Assembly (NCBI RefSeq): GCF_000516985.1
Contig: NW_006917091.1
Coordinates: 1,068,977-1,132,976 of the forward strand
Length of the DNA: 64,000 bases
Origin: Pestalotiopsis fici W106-1
Taxonomy: Eukaryota > Ascomycota > Sordariomycetes > Amphisphaeriales > Sporocadaceae
Direction: 5' to 3'
Of the stretch, positions 22,243 through 35,280 are shown in pieces; the stretch's first letter is position 1, and every line of letters starts with the position of its first letter. Below the pieces are notes generated by a model, which saw only the letters and a list, made by a program, of their open reading frames with translations, searched no databases and had not been told where the DNA came from. The translations under genes and the position numbers were made by a program.

Positions 22243-23655
22243 AGGGGCAAGGATATCGGCAATGTATCTAGTCAGAAGAATGATGGACTGGGCGCATAGC
22301 CCGCGCAAGCCCTTCCCACTGTTGTCCATCAACATAGTATCCACGAACGTGTATAAGTGACCCCGTGGCCGCTGTTCTATGTTGATATGTGACTATTGTA
22401 AAGTTGTTGGTTCGGCATTTGAAATTTGGGTCCGCAGGTACAAGATCGTGATTGAAGCACTCGAGGGGCACAAAGGAGCAAGGGAAGAACACCTTGGAAA
22501 GAGAGGCGAAATTAGGAAGATTCGCAAGGTCTGAATATTGTTCCAACATTTGTAGATGATTGCCTGTAGCATGGGTTGGGTAGTGAACAAGTTGGCACAT
22601 TCTTGGCTGATAATAGTCGCGACAAGGCACCTTGGTCGAGAATGCATAAACGCCTTGAGTCGTTCAACGCAACGTGGATGTCACAATGGCAGCTCTGGAA
22701 TGGCATTTTCGGAAATGAATGGATGGCTGGCCTTGGGTTTAGGACGGAATAGATTTCGCAAATTGACAATAAATATGCAACTTTGGTTGCCTGCACGTCC
22801 AGTTGATGTCGACTCTTCTTGATCTTGCATAATGACTGTCGCGACGGCAATCGTATTAGGTTTTGGTAGTGGGACTCGAGGATAAGAGAACAGTTTAAAG
22901 GCCATGTCGCGAGATTCAGGCACAGAGGCAGCAAAGACTTGGGATACCGGAGCTTCAAGTTGGTTGGCAGTTCTTGCATCGAGCCCACCATGACAACCAG
23001 ATGTTTAGATGGACATCTATCGAGACTTATGAAAATGCAACATCAAATTTGCCCCAGGGCGGATACACACACACACACACACACACACAAAGTAGCAAGG
23101 CTGCGAGGGCTGTTATCTAGGGCATCGAGGGGGCGATTGGGCGATGGGTGTCCTGCAAATTTGTGGCACCACCAATGCAGCATAGCAGCAGGCTGGCCAT
23201 ATCCTGGCCACATACTCATCTAGGGCGTGATAAATAAGTGCACATCGCACTCGGTGAACTATTGTGTTGAGAACTTTCTCTCCTCGGCATCTTCCTCACC
23301 ATCTCGCCATCAGGTGCGTGAATAGACCTGACTTCCACGAGTTCATTAGTATGGCCTCCTCCTATCTGTCCTGGGACGAATGGCGAAGCTGTGATAATAT
23401 TGATTATCCTGATTATCCTTCGCCACACTGCACAGGTTACAGCCTAACCTCTGGAGTCAATAATGTCATGTTAGGCTTCTTCATGGTATGTTTAGCGTGC
23501 GATGTTAGAAGATTCAAGACATGTAAAGCATCATTGGAAGAATAGAAATACGTTTCATTACAATTGATTCTAAATTAGAACTCAAAGTGGGTTTGCAATG
23601 TATATGTCCATTCCGACAAGGGCATGGATTTGGCGTCTGTCACTTTTTTTTTCCA
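22243..23655. other. Convergent spacer between the receptor and the pectinesterase gene
   Basis: It holds the 3' regions of two convergent genes and a dinucleotide microsatellite at 23065-23089. No coding frame is convincing. Confidence 0.45.
23065..23089. repeat. (AC)n microsatellite
   Basis: Twelve uninterrupted AC units. Confidence 0.95.
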
Positions 23656-26600
23656 TCAAGCCGCTGTACATGCTGGCGCACCGTTCTTCGTCTTGGTCAT
23701 CGTGGTCGTGACCGTCGCGACGACTGTGCTGATTTTGGTCTTGGTCGACGTGTTTTGCACAGTCACGGTCACGCTGGGCGTCAGCGACAACGTGGTCGTC
23801 TTCAAAACTGTCGATGTCGGTGTTGCCAAAGTGATGATCGTCTTGACAGTCGTGTACCTACTCTGGGTCACGGTGATGGTCGAGGCCTCCAGCGTGATGG
23901 TCGACTTCTTGGTTGCCGTCTCGACGTCAGTGATGGTAAGTCCAGGAAGAGTGCTTGTCAACGAGGATGTCCGGGTCACAAAGACCGTGTTGGCAACGGT
24001 AGTGACGCTTGCAGATAAAGTCGTAGTCTTTCCAGTCTGCTTGGTATTGACGACTGTGACTGTAGAGGTCGAGCCGGGCACTGTGACTGTGGCAGGCTTG
24101 ACTGCGATGGCCGTCGTGGTCTCCACGATTGTCTCAGGCTTTAGTGTGCTTGTCTTGCCCGTCGTCTTGGTGGTGTCCACGATGATGGTCGAAGTGACGC
24201 CAGGAGCGCTGGCGGTCTTCGTTGTGGCACTGGTAAAGAATGAAATCACGGTGATTGTAGTGACTGGTGCGCCTGCAGACGTGGCCCTGGGAAAGACTGG
24301 CGCTGCATCGGTTGTGCCGAAAGCAATACCACGCTTGGCCATCTTGGCGGCGGGTATGCAAGTCAGCGTGGTCGTAGCCTTGGCTGTCTTTGTTGAAGTG
24401 GTAGTGGTCACGAGAGTTGATGTTGTAGCTTTGAGCGTCAATGTCTTCGTGGCGCTCGGGTTAATCGTGACGGTGGTGGTGCTTGTCACCTTGGCAGCGC
24501 CGGGAGTGACCGTCGAGGTAACAGTAACAACTCTTCCCTCGCTCAAGGTCGTTGTTGATGCCTTGGGGGTCGAAGTAGCGAAGCTCGTAACAGTAGTACT
24601 AGACTTGACCGTGGTGGGTTTGCCAGTCACGGTGACTAGCTGGCTGTGAACCTCGGTAGCCGTATTTTGGACTGTCTTGGTACTTGTGGCCGGTGTGACG
24701 GTAGTTCCGACATCAATGATGGTAGTCGTCTTAACAGTGACGACCGCATTTGCCTCTGTAACTGTGTTCGTGTTGGTAGACGTGGCCTTGACAGTTACAG
24801 TCTTAGTCGTTGGTGCAGGCGTAACAGTTGCGCCCACGTCTAGTGTCAATGTGTTTGTGTAGGTGACGAGGACAGTCGACCCAGTAGTGGTAGTCAAGAT
24901 GGTCGTCTTGATCGTACTGGGAATAGTCGTGGTGATCGTAGACGTGGACAGTGGGGGAGACGACGTGGATGAAGTCGTGGAGATCGTGGAAGAGGTGGCA
25001 GAGGAGCTTGGGACAGTCAAGTTGGCAGCTGTAAATGGCGAGGAGTAGACAAAAGTCTGGTTGATCCAAGATGTTGTTGCGAAAAAGTTCGCGATTTGGA
25101 ACTCGGCAGCCTGAGCATCGCTGAGCTCAATGGCGAAGGCGGCGCGTCCACTTGTGGATGCTCCGGGGCCATAGTTGCCATACTCTCCGAAGACGATGCC
25201 GTCTGTGCGAGGGTCGCTCTTGGTCCAAACATCCCAGCCAGTTGATTCGATACACGAGCCAAGATAGCTGCCAATCCATGCAACTCTGGCAAAGGCGTTC
25301 CAGGGACGACCGAGCGAGACCTGGCTGAACGTTGCGCCTCTTGCGGGGGTTACTCTACACTGGTCGAACACGAAACCGGCAGCCGTGGTGTTGGTTGTTC
25401 TCTTGTTGGCTGTCAAAGCTATTTTGTCTTGGTTGGGTGCGATTGTCGAATTCAAGAAGTATCCGGCGCCGGATCCCCAGATCATGTCAATGTTGCCCTC
25501 AATGTAAGAGTTCGATGCGAATAAATTGCCGTTAACGAGGAGTGCATCTTGGTTGCCATAGACCTGGCAGCCGTAAAGTCCAGCAAACTTGCTGCTCTTG
25601 ACGGCAAAACCGAGCGAGGCGTAACTGTTTGCTTATTAGTAGGAGAATGAGGTTAGGGCGTCTGGAACTTACTCTTCGGCCGTGCCAAAAGTGTTGGCAA
25701 AGTTGATGTTGACTGCCTGGAAATAATTACCGGTGGCATACACGGTGGCAGAGTCCGAGTTGGAGGCGTCCGATTGCGTGCTGATGCCACTGTTGAACGA
25801 GATGGTGACCTGATTCTGGCTATAATCCTTCGGACTCTGGCTGTAACCAATAAAGATGGTCGTGCCGGACTTGTTCAAAACAAGCTGTTCCGAATAGACA
25901 CCTGGGTAGATGAATACAGTGGGAGTGACCTTGCTTGAAATTGGGAGGACATCCAAAGCAGCCTGTATGGTATCGTAAGTCGTGACACCCTCAATGGCAG
26001 TCTTGGAAACAATGTAAGCGCCAGCTGGCGGCGTTGTGCCATCGTATGCTGTCGTGCCAACCGTCACTGGATCTGTAGTGGTTACGGCAGGAGACGGCGT
26101 CGCGATGCTGGCCCAGTATGTCATGTCGATCCAGTCTGTGCTATCCATAACGCTGGCCAATGAATAAGTGTCACTGGTGAGCAGAGTACAGTTCTGCCAA
26201 GCGACCCTGGCGGCGACGTTATTCTCCCAGTTACCAGGGCCAGTGTTGTTGTACTCGGCAAAGGTGATGTAGTCGGTCTGCGGGTTAGAGGCACTCCATA
26301 CTTTCCAGCCCGATGGGGCGATGATGTCATCCAGATAACTGTTCTTGACAACCACGAGGGCATAAGCACTGTACGGCCGCCCGAGATAGACTGAAGCGGT
26401 CAAGTCTACGGTGGCGGTCTTGGCGGCGGTAAAGAGGCACTGGTCGAAGATATAGCCTCCGACAGCAGTCAATGAGGCCCGGCTGTGAGCTGTCACGGCC
26501 GAGCCGGCTCTCTTGGCACCGATCGTGCATCCTTTAAAGTACTACAGAGATGTCAGCTCCATCTTCTTTGAGCGGGAAGAATACACTTACCGCCTTGGAG

Positions 26601-29600
26601 TATCCCCAGATGAAATCAATGGCGCCGTCTATATAGGAGCTTTCGTAGTACTGATATCCAGCTTTGTTTCCGGTGAGCAGAGTGTCTTGCCAGCCGACGA
26701 ACGAACAAGCATAGAATCCAATATGCTGGCCGTAGATACTGCCAGCAAGGGTGACATAGCTTGACACGGACCCATCAAGGTTCTCAGAGTTCTCAATGTT
26801 GATATTGTACAGAGAGATTTTGGTACCAGCGGTGGCAAAGGTCGCCGTCTCGGCATCGGAGTGACCCGTGGGAACAGGGCTGACAGAGAGTCCGCGAGCG
26901 TGGGTAATGGTGACGGTGTTGTCGGCATAGGCCTGACCGGGGTTGCCGGTAGTGTATCCAACAATCATGACAGGACCGGCACGTTCGACTGTGGGAACCT
27001 GCTCGGAGTATTTGCCGGGGTACACGAAAATGATCTGAGTGCTGCTGTCGTCAGGCAAGCTGGCCAGAGCATCGGTCAAATTGCTAAAGGAGCCGACCTG
27101 AGTGCCCTCGACAGAGACTAGGACAGCACCAACGGGAGGAACAGTACCACTGGTAGGGTGCGCCCAGGTGGCAGAGGCTGTGGCACTCGCCGTAACAGAA
27201 GACGACGTTGCCGAAGCAGTGGTCGTTGGCGTTGAATCTAGTGAGAAGCTCGGCGAGTAGTTGTACGCCGTCCAATCGATGAAAGCCGTGTTACCGATGA
27301 ATGCGTCCAGGGTGTAAAGAGTGGCCTGAGAATCTGTGAGCTTTGTGGCAAACTCGGCGCGTGATGTTCCCCAAGCGCCTGGCCCTGAGTTGTTATACTC
27401 GCCGAACATGACATTTGACGTTTGGGGATTACTTGTCTGCCACACACTCCATCCGGCGGGGGAGATGTGCTTGTCAAGATACGAGTTCATGTACACCACG
27501 ACAGCGTACTGCGACCACGGGCGGCCAAGGTAGGTGGTGGCAGCTACAGATGTCTTGCCCGCGGTGTACGAGCTCGTGTAGGTCACATAGCACGAGTCGA
27601 AGATGTAGCCACCAGCCCAGGCTGAGTTGGGTCGATTCTGCGCCGTGATGTATGCTCCCGCGGTATTTGACGCGATGTAGCACTGATGAAAGTAAGCCTT
27701 TGAGTAGCCCCAAATGAAATCGACGCTCCCTTCAATATAGCAGTTGCTGAAGACTTGAACACCTTGATTGGCGAGCAACGTGTCCTGGTATCCCTTGAAT
27801 GAGCATCCGTAAGCGGCCATGTTGGAGCCATAGAAGTCAGCTGCCAATGCTGCAGTGCTGGGTGTCTGCGGATACGTGTTGACAAAGTCAATGTTGTAGA
27901 GGGCAAGGCCGGAACCATCAGTCCGCTTCCAGTTTAGGACGGGGGTGTTCTCGTTGGAGACAGTGCCGCTCGTCGAGACCCCGTAGTTGAACTGAATGGC
28001 CACAAGGTTGCCGGTGTAGTCGCTGGGGTTCTGCGTTTCACCTCTCAGTGTGACTTTGCCTAATCCCGTCCTGTTGACCCAGATCTGCTCTATGTAGGTA
28101 CCAGAAAGGATGTAGACTTCGTGGGCTTTGCCATCGGCAGGAATCGCAGCGACAGCGGACATGACACTGCCAAACTGGGATCCAGTGGGAGTAGGCGCCA
28201 CAGTGTAAGTCAACGTCGCAGTGGTCGAAGATGAAGTATCGCTGACAGTCGTAGCCGTGGCTGACAGACTTGCCGTTGAGTCGGTGGGCGACACAGATGT
28301 GGAAGATGAGGAGGTAGAGGAGGATGACGATGACGAAGAAACTGCAGTCGCACTGTAGACCGATTCTGGGAACCCGGCGAACGGCGCAATAGCCGAAATA
28401 TCGAGCCAGCTGGAATCGCCCAGGAGGGAGGCCAGCGTGTATGATGTTGTGTCCGACTGGATCTGAGCATAAGGAGTGCGCGAGCTCGTGGCAGCGCCCG
28501 GTCCCGTGTTGTTTGCCTCAATAAAAGTCACGTTGACGGATGATCCAGTCACTCTCCACCCTGCCGAGGCAATGTGCTCATCAAGGTAAGAGTTGATGTA
28601 ATAGACACGCGACGATGTTGAGTAGTCCCTTCCAAGGTAGGTAGAACCCTTGGCGACGCTGCTGCTAGCTGGAACAATCGCACAGGTGTCGTATACCTGA
28701 ATGGACGGGCCAAATGATGCTTGATAACTCTGAGCAGCGATGTTCTGGCCATTGATGACGCCGGATGTAGCGATTTTGGAGTTGTAGAAGTACTGGAACA
28801 CGTTAGCAATAACTCGACGGCACGATGGAGGGGAATTGCTTACCGCGCCGCCTTGACCCCAGATAAAGTCAGTAGTGCCCTCGATGTACGAGTTGGCAAA
28901 GTAAAAGGCGCCGTAGTTGAGGAGGAGCGTGCCTTGGCTAGACTTGAAACTGCATCCATAGAAGCCCGTCTTCAGGGCTTTGCCGACAAAGGCCACAGCG
29001 ACATAGTTGGTCTGTGGTGCGTACGTGTTGACAAAGTTGATGTTGTAGAACGACATCTTGCTTGTGTAGTATTGGGTGGCCTGAAATGGCGACGTGCTGG
29101 CCGAGCCACCCGAATTGGACGCAACGCCGGAGGATGACTGAATCGTGACGGTGTTGGAGCCGTATGACAGGGTATCGTCAGTCTCGCCACGGAAGACGGT
29201 AGGTCCGACACGCGAGATGGTGACCTGCTCATTGTATGTACCGCCGAGGATATAGACGTACTGAGAGGTGCTGTCGGAAGGCAGGGCAGCGACGGCGGCA
29301 GATATATTGTTGAACGTTGCGCAGGAGCCTACAGGACCGACCACCCTAGCAGTCGAGGGGACCGAGGTTGGTAGGACGCACCCTCCTGTGCTCGCCGAGG
29401 ATGCGACATTGCTGGAGGTAGCCGTGGAGCTTTCAGAGGCAGAGCTGCTGGAAGATGACACAGTGGTTTGACTGGTGCTCGAAGACAAAATACCGCTCAG
29501 AACTGTGCTGGAAACCGTGCTGGATACCGTACTGGAGGACGAGTCGGAGGCAATGCTGGACGTGGCTACATTGGAGGAGGGCGTGTTGGACGAGAACGTG

Positions 29601-31401
29601 CTGGACGTGCTCGATGACGATGAGCTGGAAGACTGAGAAGAAGTTCTCGAATTCTGCGCCGAGACGCCGGCCAAGATCCTGCCCAAGACGTCCTGGTCCA
29701 TCCATGATGTTTGAGTGGTGGCAACCGTCGGGTTCGCATTGGCAAAGAACGCAGGGATTTCGTAAGGTCCGAGCTGAGAACCAGAAATCGCGAGGGACAC
29801 GTATGGAGAACGAGCGGCAACGTTTTGAGAGTAGCTGCCCGCACCAGTGGTGAGGTACTCAAGGTAGGTATTCAGGGGTGACTGAGTCTTGGAGTCAACA
29901 TGTGCACCACTGGCAGCGACGAAGCTGCCGAGGGTAGTGTTTCTGTAGAGGGCGACAGAACCATTGTTGTTGGCAGTGAACAGATAAACGAATGTGTTGG
30001 TTAAGCCGCTCTTCTGAGACACATTGCAGGAGTCGAGAATGACAGTAGAATTGTAAAGTGTCGTCCCAGCGTTGGCTCCTTGCGTATAGAGTATGTTGGC
30101 ACTCTTGGCGGTGGCTGTGATTGCCGAGCTGTAGATGTACAGAGAGGGATATTGGTAGATGATCTTGTCGGCAGCCTCGATGTAGGAATCTGCGATTAAG
30201 CCCGAAGAGATGCCACCTTGGATGCAAACCTGGCCAGCGGCAACGAATTGGCATCCGTAAAATGCAAGCTGTGATCCTTTGAGCGAGACTGCGCCAAGCG
30301 CTGACAATGAGTTGGTGTTACTGAAGTTAATGTTTCTAAACGTGACACCTTTGATGGCAGTTGACGACAGCGTCAAAGGGGCAGCTGCGTCGTTTGCAAT
30401 GGTGACGAGATTCTGCGAGTAGTCACTGAGAGCAGTACTATCACGAGCCTTGAGGCTAACCGTCTCTCCAATGATAGTGACAGCCGCGGTCGCAGAAACA
30501 GTAACGGCTTCAGTATAAGTGCCGGCTTTGATAGTCACTGTGGGCACACCATTGCTCTGAGCAAAAGCAATGGCCGATGCTATGTTCCCGCCAGGCGTAA
30601 CTGTGACAGCTGAAGACGACCCTGATTTTAATTAGTATAGCATATATTGGCATTCGATTGCGACCTACTTGTGGAAGAAGATGTGGACGAGGTACCGAGC
30701 ACCGGAGAAGCCGTTGGTGAGCTATCGGTGGAGGTTGCTGTCGACGAAGTCGAACCTATGGGGGTAACGACAGACGTCAGCGATGTTGACAAAGAGGATG
30801 TGGATATCAAATCAGAAAATGCAAGATTGCTGGTCGAAGTAGATGTTGCCAATGGACGTGGTTCAGATGACAACGTGGCCGCCGGCTTTGTCGGGGAACC
30901 AGATCCAGCCGCTGTGAAAGAAAGAGCTGTAGACGAAATGGATCCAGATGCTATAAAGACGGGCTCTGATGTGGACAAGGCGAATGCTTCCAGACCGAAT
31001 TCACTGTCATATGAAGCAGTGAAGATGGTTGTAACTTGGGAAGTTGAAGTCGAGCTGGGTACATAACTCAATGCTGGAGTAGTCGAAGAGCGACCGGAGC
31101 TCAGTTCGAGATCGATAGTCTTTCGTACCGAAACTGAACTTGCTGTAGAAGTTGAAAAATCCGTTGAAGAGTCCGAGGAAAACGAAGAGAGCGAAGAAGA
31201 CGCTTCAATGGAAGGGGTAAGGAACGTTTTGTGGCCCGAGGTCGAGGAGCTAAGGAACGTGGAGAGGGTGACTGATGCAGAGGAGACGGTCGAGGGCAAT
31301 AACTCTGGAACGCCGCCACATCGCCGTCGCAGGACGGATGGCTCACCTTGTTGTGCGACCGCCAAGGCCGGCAGGATGCCGTAAAGAAACAGCGACCACA
31401 T
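23656..31401 (-). CDS. Secreted giant protein with five tandem pectin methylesterase (CE8) domains
   Basis: Exons 31401-30669, 30621-28844, 28792-26591, 26541-25673 and 25624-23656 encode 2,516 aa. A signal peptide (MWSLFLYGILPALAVAQQ) and a Ser/Thr-rich stretch to about 250 precede five right-handed beta-helix pectinesterase-like units at about 255-565, 658-980, 1032-1347, 1390-1720 and 1740-2060, joined by Ser/Thr linkers. Pectinesterases remove methyl esters from pectin using a Gln-Asp, Asp and Arg-x-Trp set. Unit 3 (QD 1173-1174, D1195, R1261/W1263) and unit 5 (QD 1886-1887, D1907, R1967/W1969) keep all of it. Unit 4 keeps QD 1539-1540, D1563 and R1626 but has Tyr1628. Unit 2 has QG 807-808 and GRDY. 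Unit 1 lacks the motifs. A Thr/Val-rich repetitive tail of about 450 residues has no visible GPI or membrane segment. Introns are 47-51 nt; the second is 51 nt and readable in frame. Confidence 0.9.
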
Positions 31402-32825
31402 GATGTTGACCGGAGGCCACGTCGCAGCAGGACTCTTCTGATGCTTGACTGGGACGACGGGATGAGAGGATTGGCACGGCAGGCATGGCCAAGCTTATAG
31501 GATGCAAGAGCCTGAGAGATCTCCGATGTGACCGATGCACTTTCACACTGGTTCCTCAGTGTCGGCTCCATTGTGGCTGGCCTTGCTTTGAATTTCGGAA
31601 CCCTCTAGCCTACGAAGCTATTCACATTGCGCCGCCGAGTACATCTCAGCTAGGTTCTCATCGGGGTCCTCGGCGGTACCCCTGATGCAAATGGCGATAA
31701 GCGACCCAGATGCTCGGTAACTGTGATCGCATACACAGCTGCAGCATAGTCAGACTTACCATAGTCTATAGTTTAAATCTTCTTGGCAATAAATCGAAAG
31801 TGGTACTTTCCTCCGGCAGAGCCTCCACATCTAAGGCTACTACATATCCACCTTTGACCATACGCCACGGACGAAGATGTTCCACCAATTATCTTTCCGG
31901 ATGTGCGCCGCATTCCACCTCAATGAGAATGACCACTGAGAGCTTAAATCATGGCCAAGACGTCCAACTCCCTTGGGTCGCTGCCTATTGGACAGCTCAG
32001 TCAGTCTGAAGAGCGAGGTCCTATGAATCGTAGTTTTGACTCGGCCCACAAGCGAGACATCACACAAACGAGACTTTTGACCGTGTGGTCGCTGGTGCGG
32101 AGTGACTTGCTCTGGCCAAGCACACTTGAACACTGCTCCTTTTCAGGTGTCAAGGATTTAGAAAAGCGACAGAGTCTGTATAGGACGTCAAGGCCGTGAG
32201 CTGTCGGCGAGTCAACGATCCGGGGAGGCCGGAACAGCGAAATGGGAATTCCTGTGCCTAGCCTGATATGGCCTTCGGCACCGCACAGCAGACAACTGGG
32301 GCGATTGACACCTAGCCAAGCTAGCAATGGGTTGACGGGAGGTTAGAGTTTGCGCCCAAAGATTTCAGTGACTGTGGAAAGATTATGAACGACTATACGA
32401 TGCGACCTCGGTTGGAGTCGTTTGTCGTTAAGCGATGCCCACTTGGATCAATCCTTGATCTACTGTGGCTGAACTCGTATCCCTTAGCCTTACTAGCAAC
32501 AAAACTACTGGCAAGATACAAATGGTTTGCACAAAAACAGTGGGGAGGACGTTGGTATCAGAAATTCAGGCTATAACACTTTTGACAATGCATTTTAATG
32601 TGAACTATACTAGGTGTTGACTAAAGACTGGCGATGCCCTTAGAATTGAATACCGGCACAATAACGCTGTACGTATTACCATTTTCTGGCTGTATAGCTG
32701 CATGATTGCATCGTAGTTTACTTGCATTGCTGGTCGCATCGCAAATACTGCCAAGCCCCACAACTTACCAAATTTAGGCCTCCCGAGCCCCCTGGTCAAA
32801 AGAATACATCGAAAAAGTCAATCTA

Positions 32826-32939
32826 CTGGCAATAATGCTAAATAAAAAGGTTATAAATAAAGATGGAGCCTGATAGCACCTAGTAAACCAGTAAAGTGGA
32901 ACGTTTTTGCCAATAGTTTTTGTTGCCAGTAGTTCGCTG
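32826..32939. mobile_element. Candidate miniature TIR element, TA-flanked
   Basis: The segment starts CTGGCAATAA and ends in the complement of CTGGCAACAA. TA dinucleotides lie immediately outside both ends (32824-32825 and 32940-32941). Its length is 114 bp with no coding capacity. The matching terminal sequence is short, so chance is possible. Confidence 0.3.
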
Positions 32940-32956
32940 TGCGGTTCAGGGCCTTA

Positions 32957-33259
32957 AACTAGCAACCACAACGGTTTTTCAATTCTGCCCCTGGTTTGCA
33001 CCCCGTAGTAACCTCCTACTAGTACTACCGATCACATAGCAGCATGTTGTCCTCGATATTTATTTAGCGATTATTTTCCCAAATCTACTTCGAGTCAGAT
33101 AGACAACCATTTTTGCATCTTTCAAAATAAAAATGTGGCAGCAATTAGTAACTTTTGTGGTTGGGAAGTATATTCGGTGGTTACTGGCTGAAAAAAACGG
33201 TTCCCGCTGCTTGGTTCTACCAAAACTTACCTTGTTAGATACCGTGGCGGTTGCCAGTC
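32957..33259. mobile_element. Candidate Tc1/mariner-like MITE, TA-flanked
   Basis: The left end AACTAGCAACCACAACGGT and the complement of the right end GACTGGCAACCGCCACGGT match at 15 of 19 positions. The segment is bounded by TA at 32955-32956 and 33260-33261. It is 303 bp long without coding capacity and shares the CTGGCAA core with the neighbouring smaller element. A pogo/mariner-type derivative is inferred from the TA flanks. Confidence 0.4.
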
Positions 33260-34603
33260 TACACAGCTAGAGATATACACAGCAACCATACGTATGCTCT
33301 GATGCAATGCATCCTGGCTTGCTTGTCAGTGATGCATAGGTTACACTAAAGATAAAGATGGCGCCATGGACATCCCTGTGCCACATGGACATGAGCAGAA
33401 ACGTTTTTGACAGCTGGGGCCTTGGCAGCTGAGCCTAGCGGTCAATCGCTTCGGAATTACAGTATACCTAGTAGGTAGTGTAAGGTGTACGGCTCCACCA
33501 CAGCAGCTACCTAACCTTAGTGCCTCAGCCTCTCCGTGTACCTCAGCTGGTCCGAAGCATGGCACTAGAATGACCTCGGCACCGCTAGAAGTCTCGAACG
33601 ATATGATCTGAGGCCCTCGGAGCAAGGTCGGCCTGGCCTGAAAAGTATGATATCGGCTCTCGACGATGGGTGACGGCCTCTGCCATTGAGTGTCATGTCG
33701 CCGCCGTAAAGGGATGACTCTAGCTGTACAGCATATCCCGCATATCCCCGTATCACCTGATCACCTGAAATGAGAATAAAGCCACCCGAGGTGACAATAA
33801 CTCGGTCGCGTCAGTCACATGGGTCTCATGATGACACGTCTCAGTATAGGCCAGGTGATGGCTCGAGCCGAATTTACACGACATTAAGCAGAGCTCAGAC
33901 GGGCCGCTTGGAATGATAGAAATGTTGACTTAATGACTAGATCTGACATCATTTTGGCGTTGTGAAGATATTGCACGCCCTCGGACCCCGTCAGGCCGGC
34001 ATGATATTCATTGCGGAATGGGACGCCGATGACTCAAGGCTTGACATGCACATAATCACCCTCTACCCTCACGTATTCCGAGACACCAGATATGCCGATA
34101 GCCAAACGGTGTTTTACTTAGTGCGATCCTCCGGCGGCTAAGCTATTGAAGTGATAAGAAGAGATAGGAGTGTTTTGGACGAAAGGAGGGGACGTTGACG
34201 GAATAAACAACTCAAGATTTGCGGCCCGTAGTCCAAGAGTTGATTGGTTCGCAGCCTGGATCTTGAACGTCTTCCGGCTGCGTGCATTATAACGGAACAT
34301 GAATGCAGGACCGCTGCTGGGCGCTAAACGCTGTTGACAAGTCGGACCTCGACTGTGACAGCGGAATGAGTCAGCAGACCACTGTCGTGCCGCACTGGGC
34401 ATATTGCAGCAATTGGTACACTGCTGGAAAGACTTATGGCATTCAGTACATATCCGACTGCTGCTGCTGCGTCTCACTCCGAACTTGAGTGAGAACTGCC
34501 ATCCATGGAAATGGTCATAACGATGATATTTGCAGACGGCCACCCTCACGTGGGTATCCATTTGCAGGTCAATTAGAGCCAGCTCTTTCCGAATTGGCCG
34601 TAA

Positions 34604-34840
34604 CATAAGCCCAAGACATTGGTCCGCAATGGCCCGCCGATTGAAACATTTTCCATGCCCAATGTCTTGTCTGGTTTGCCTTCTCAGAGAATGGCTCTGC
34701 AAGCCAAGTTCACCGATTACTCCATGACCCTGCCGGGCTGGTTCGACTGGTTTTCGGCCGCCTTGTTGCTGTTGCACGCCGTCATTGCTCTGGTCCCCAC
34801 TCTGCGGTGTCTGAAAGAGCACCAAACAAGTGAAGCCTGA
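34604..34840 (+). pseudogene. Possible 3' relic of a membrane-protein gene
   Basis: The frame ends with a polar stretch, a membrane segment (FSAALLLLHAVIALVPTL) and a charged tail. The style is that of the C-terminal exon of fungal multi-spanning membrane proteins such as the one at 10322-12721. A stop lies directly upstream in frame and no preceding exon could be chained. Family assignment is a guess; the antisense frame 34118-34825 is judged a shadow. Confidence 0.25.
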
Positions 34841-35280
34841 GATACAATTCCAGAGCTATTAGCTGTGGCATATCTAGGGAAAAAACATTTGGCTCAATGC
34901 CCGGGTAGCTGGGGAGACATTGCCTTGTTAGCATGACTCCCTAAAAATGCGATCATACTGCCTTATAGTACCAAACTTAGGTACACAATATGCATCCACA
35001 CAAGCCAAGATTACATAACTAAATGACAATTCTCTGAAATTCGAGCGCGATTCTGTGAGATAAAATGCACAGGCAACAATTGCTTACAACTTTCAGTAGT
35101 CCCACGATTGTACAGCGGCTACGGGCAGTACTCAACACGGTGAACGAGCAGTATTTGTTGAAATAAGGTGGCTGGGTGCGACCCACACTGTGGCTGTATA
35201 TAGTGGAAGCCTTCCCCCCGTCCTTGTAGGGTAGTATTGCTGGTCAACTATGGATTATTGAACATACCTTTTGACAGTAT
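34841..35280. other. No gene seen
   Basis: The N-terminal and central exons expected for the following P450 fragment are not found here. Confidence 0.45.

Larger units (their letters stand above)
31402..34603. other. Gene-poor region with small inverted-repeat elements
   Basis: About 3.2 kb lies upstream of the pectinesterase gene. No gene is supported; frames are short and mutually overlapping. The part from about 32600 to 33260 is rich in copies of CTGGCAA in both orientations and contains two candidate miniature elements, annotated separately. Confidence 0.45.

Noticed and set aside
23624..24649. A 341-codon plus-strand frame that looks like a hydrophobic membrane protein
   Set aside because: It is the antisense of the Thr/Val-rich pectinesterase tail. 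Val/Leu richness follows from reading GTG/ACC-type codons backwards.
34118..34825. 235-codon minus-strand frame
   Set aside because: Gln/Arg/Cys-rich and without motif, it lies antisense to a more plausible membrane-segment frame. Treated as a shadow.
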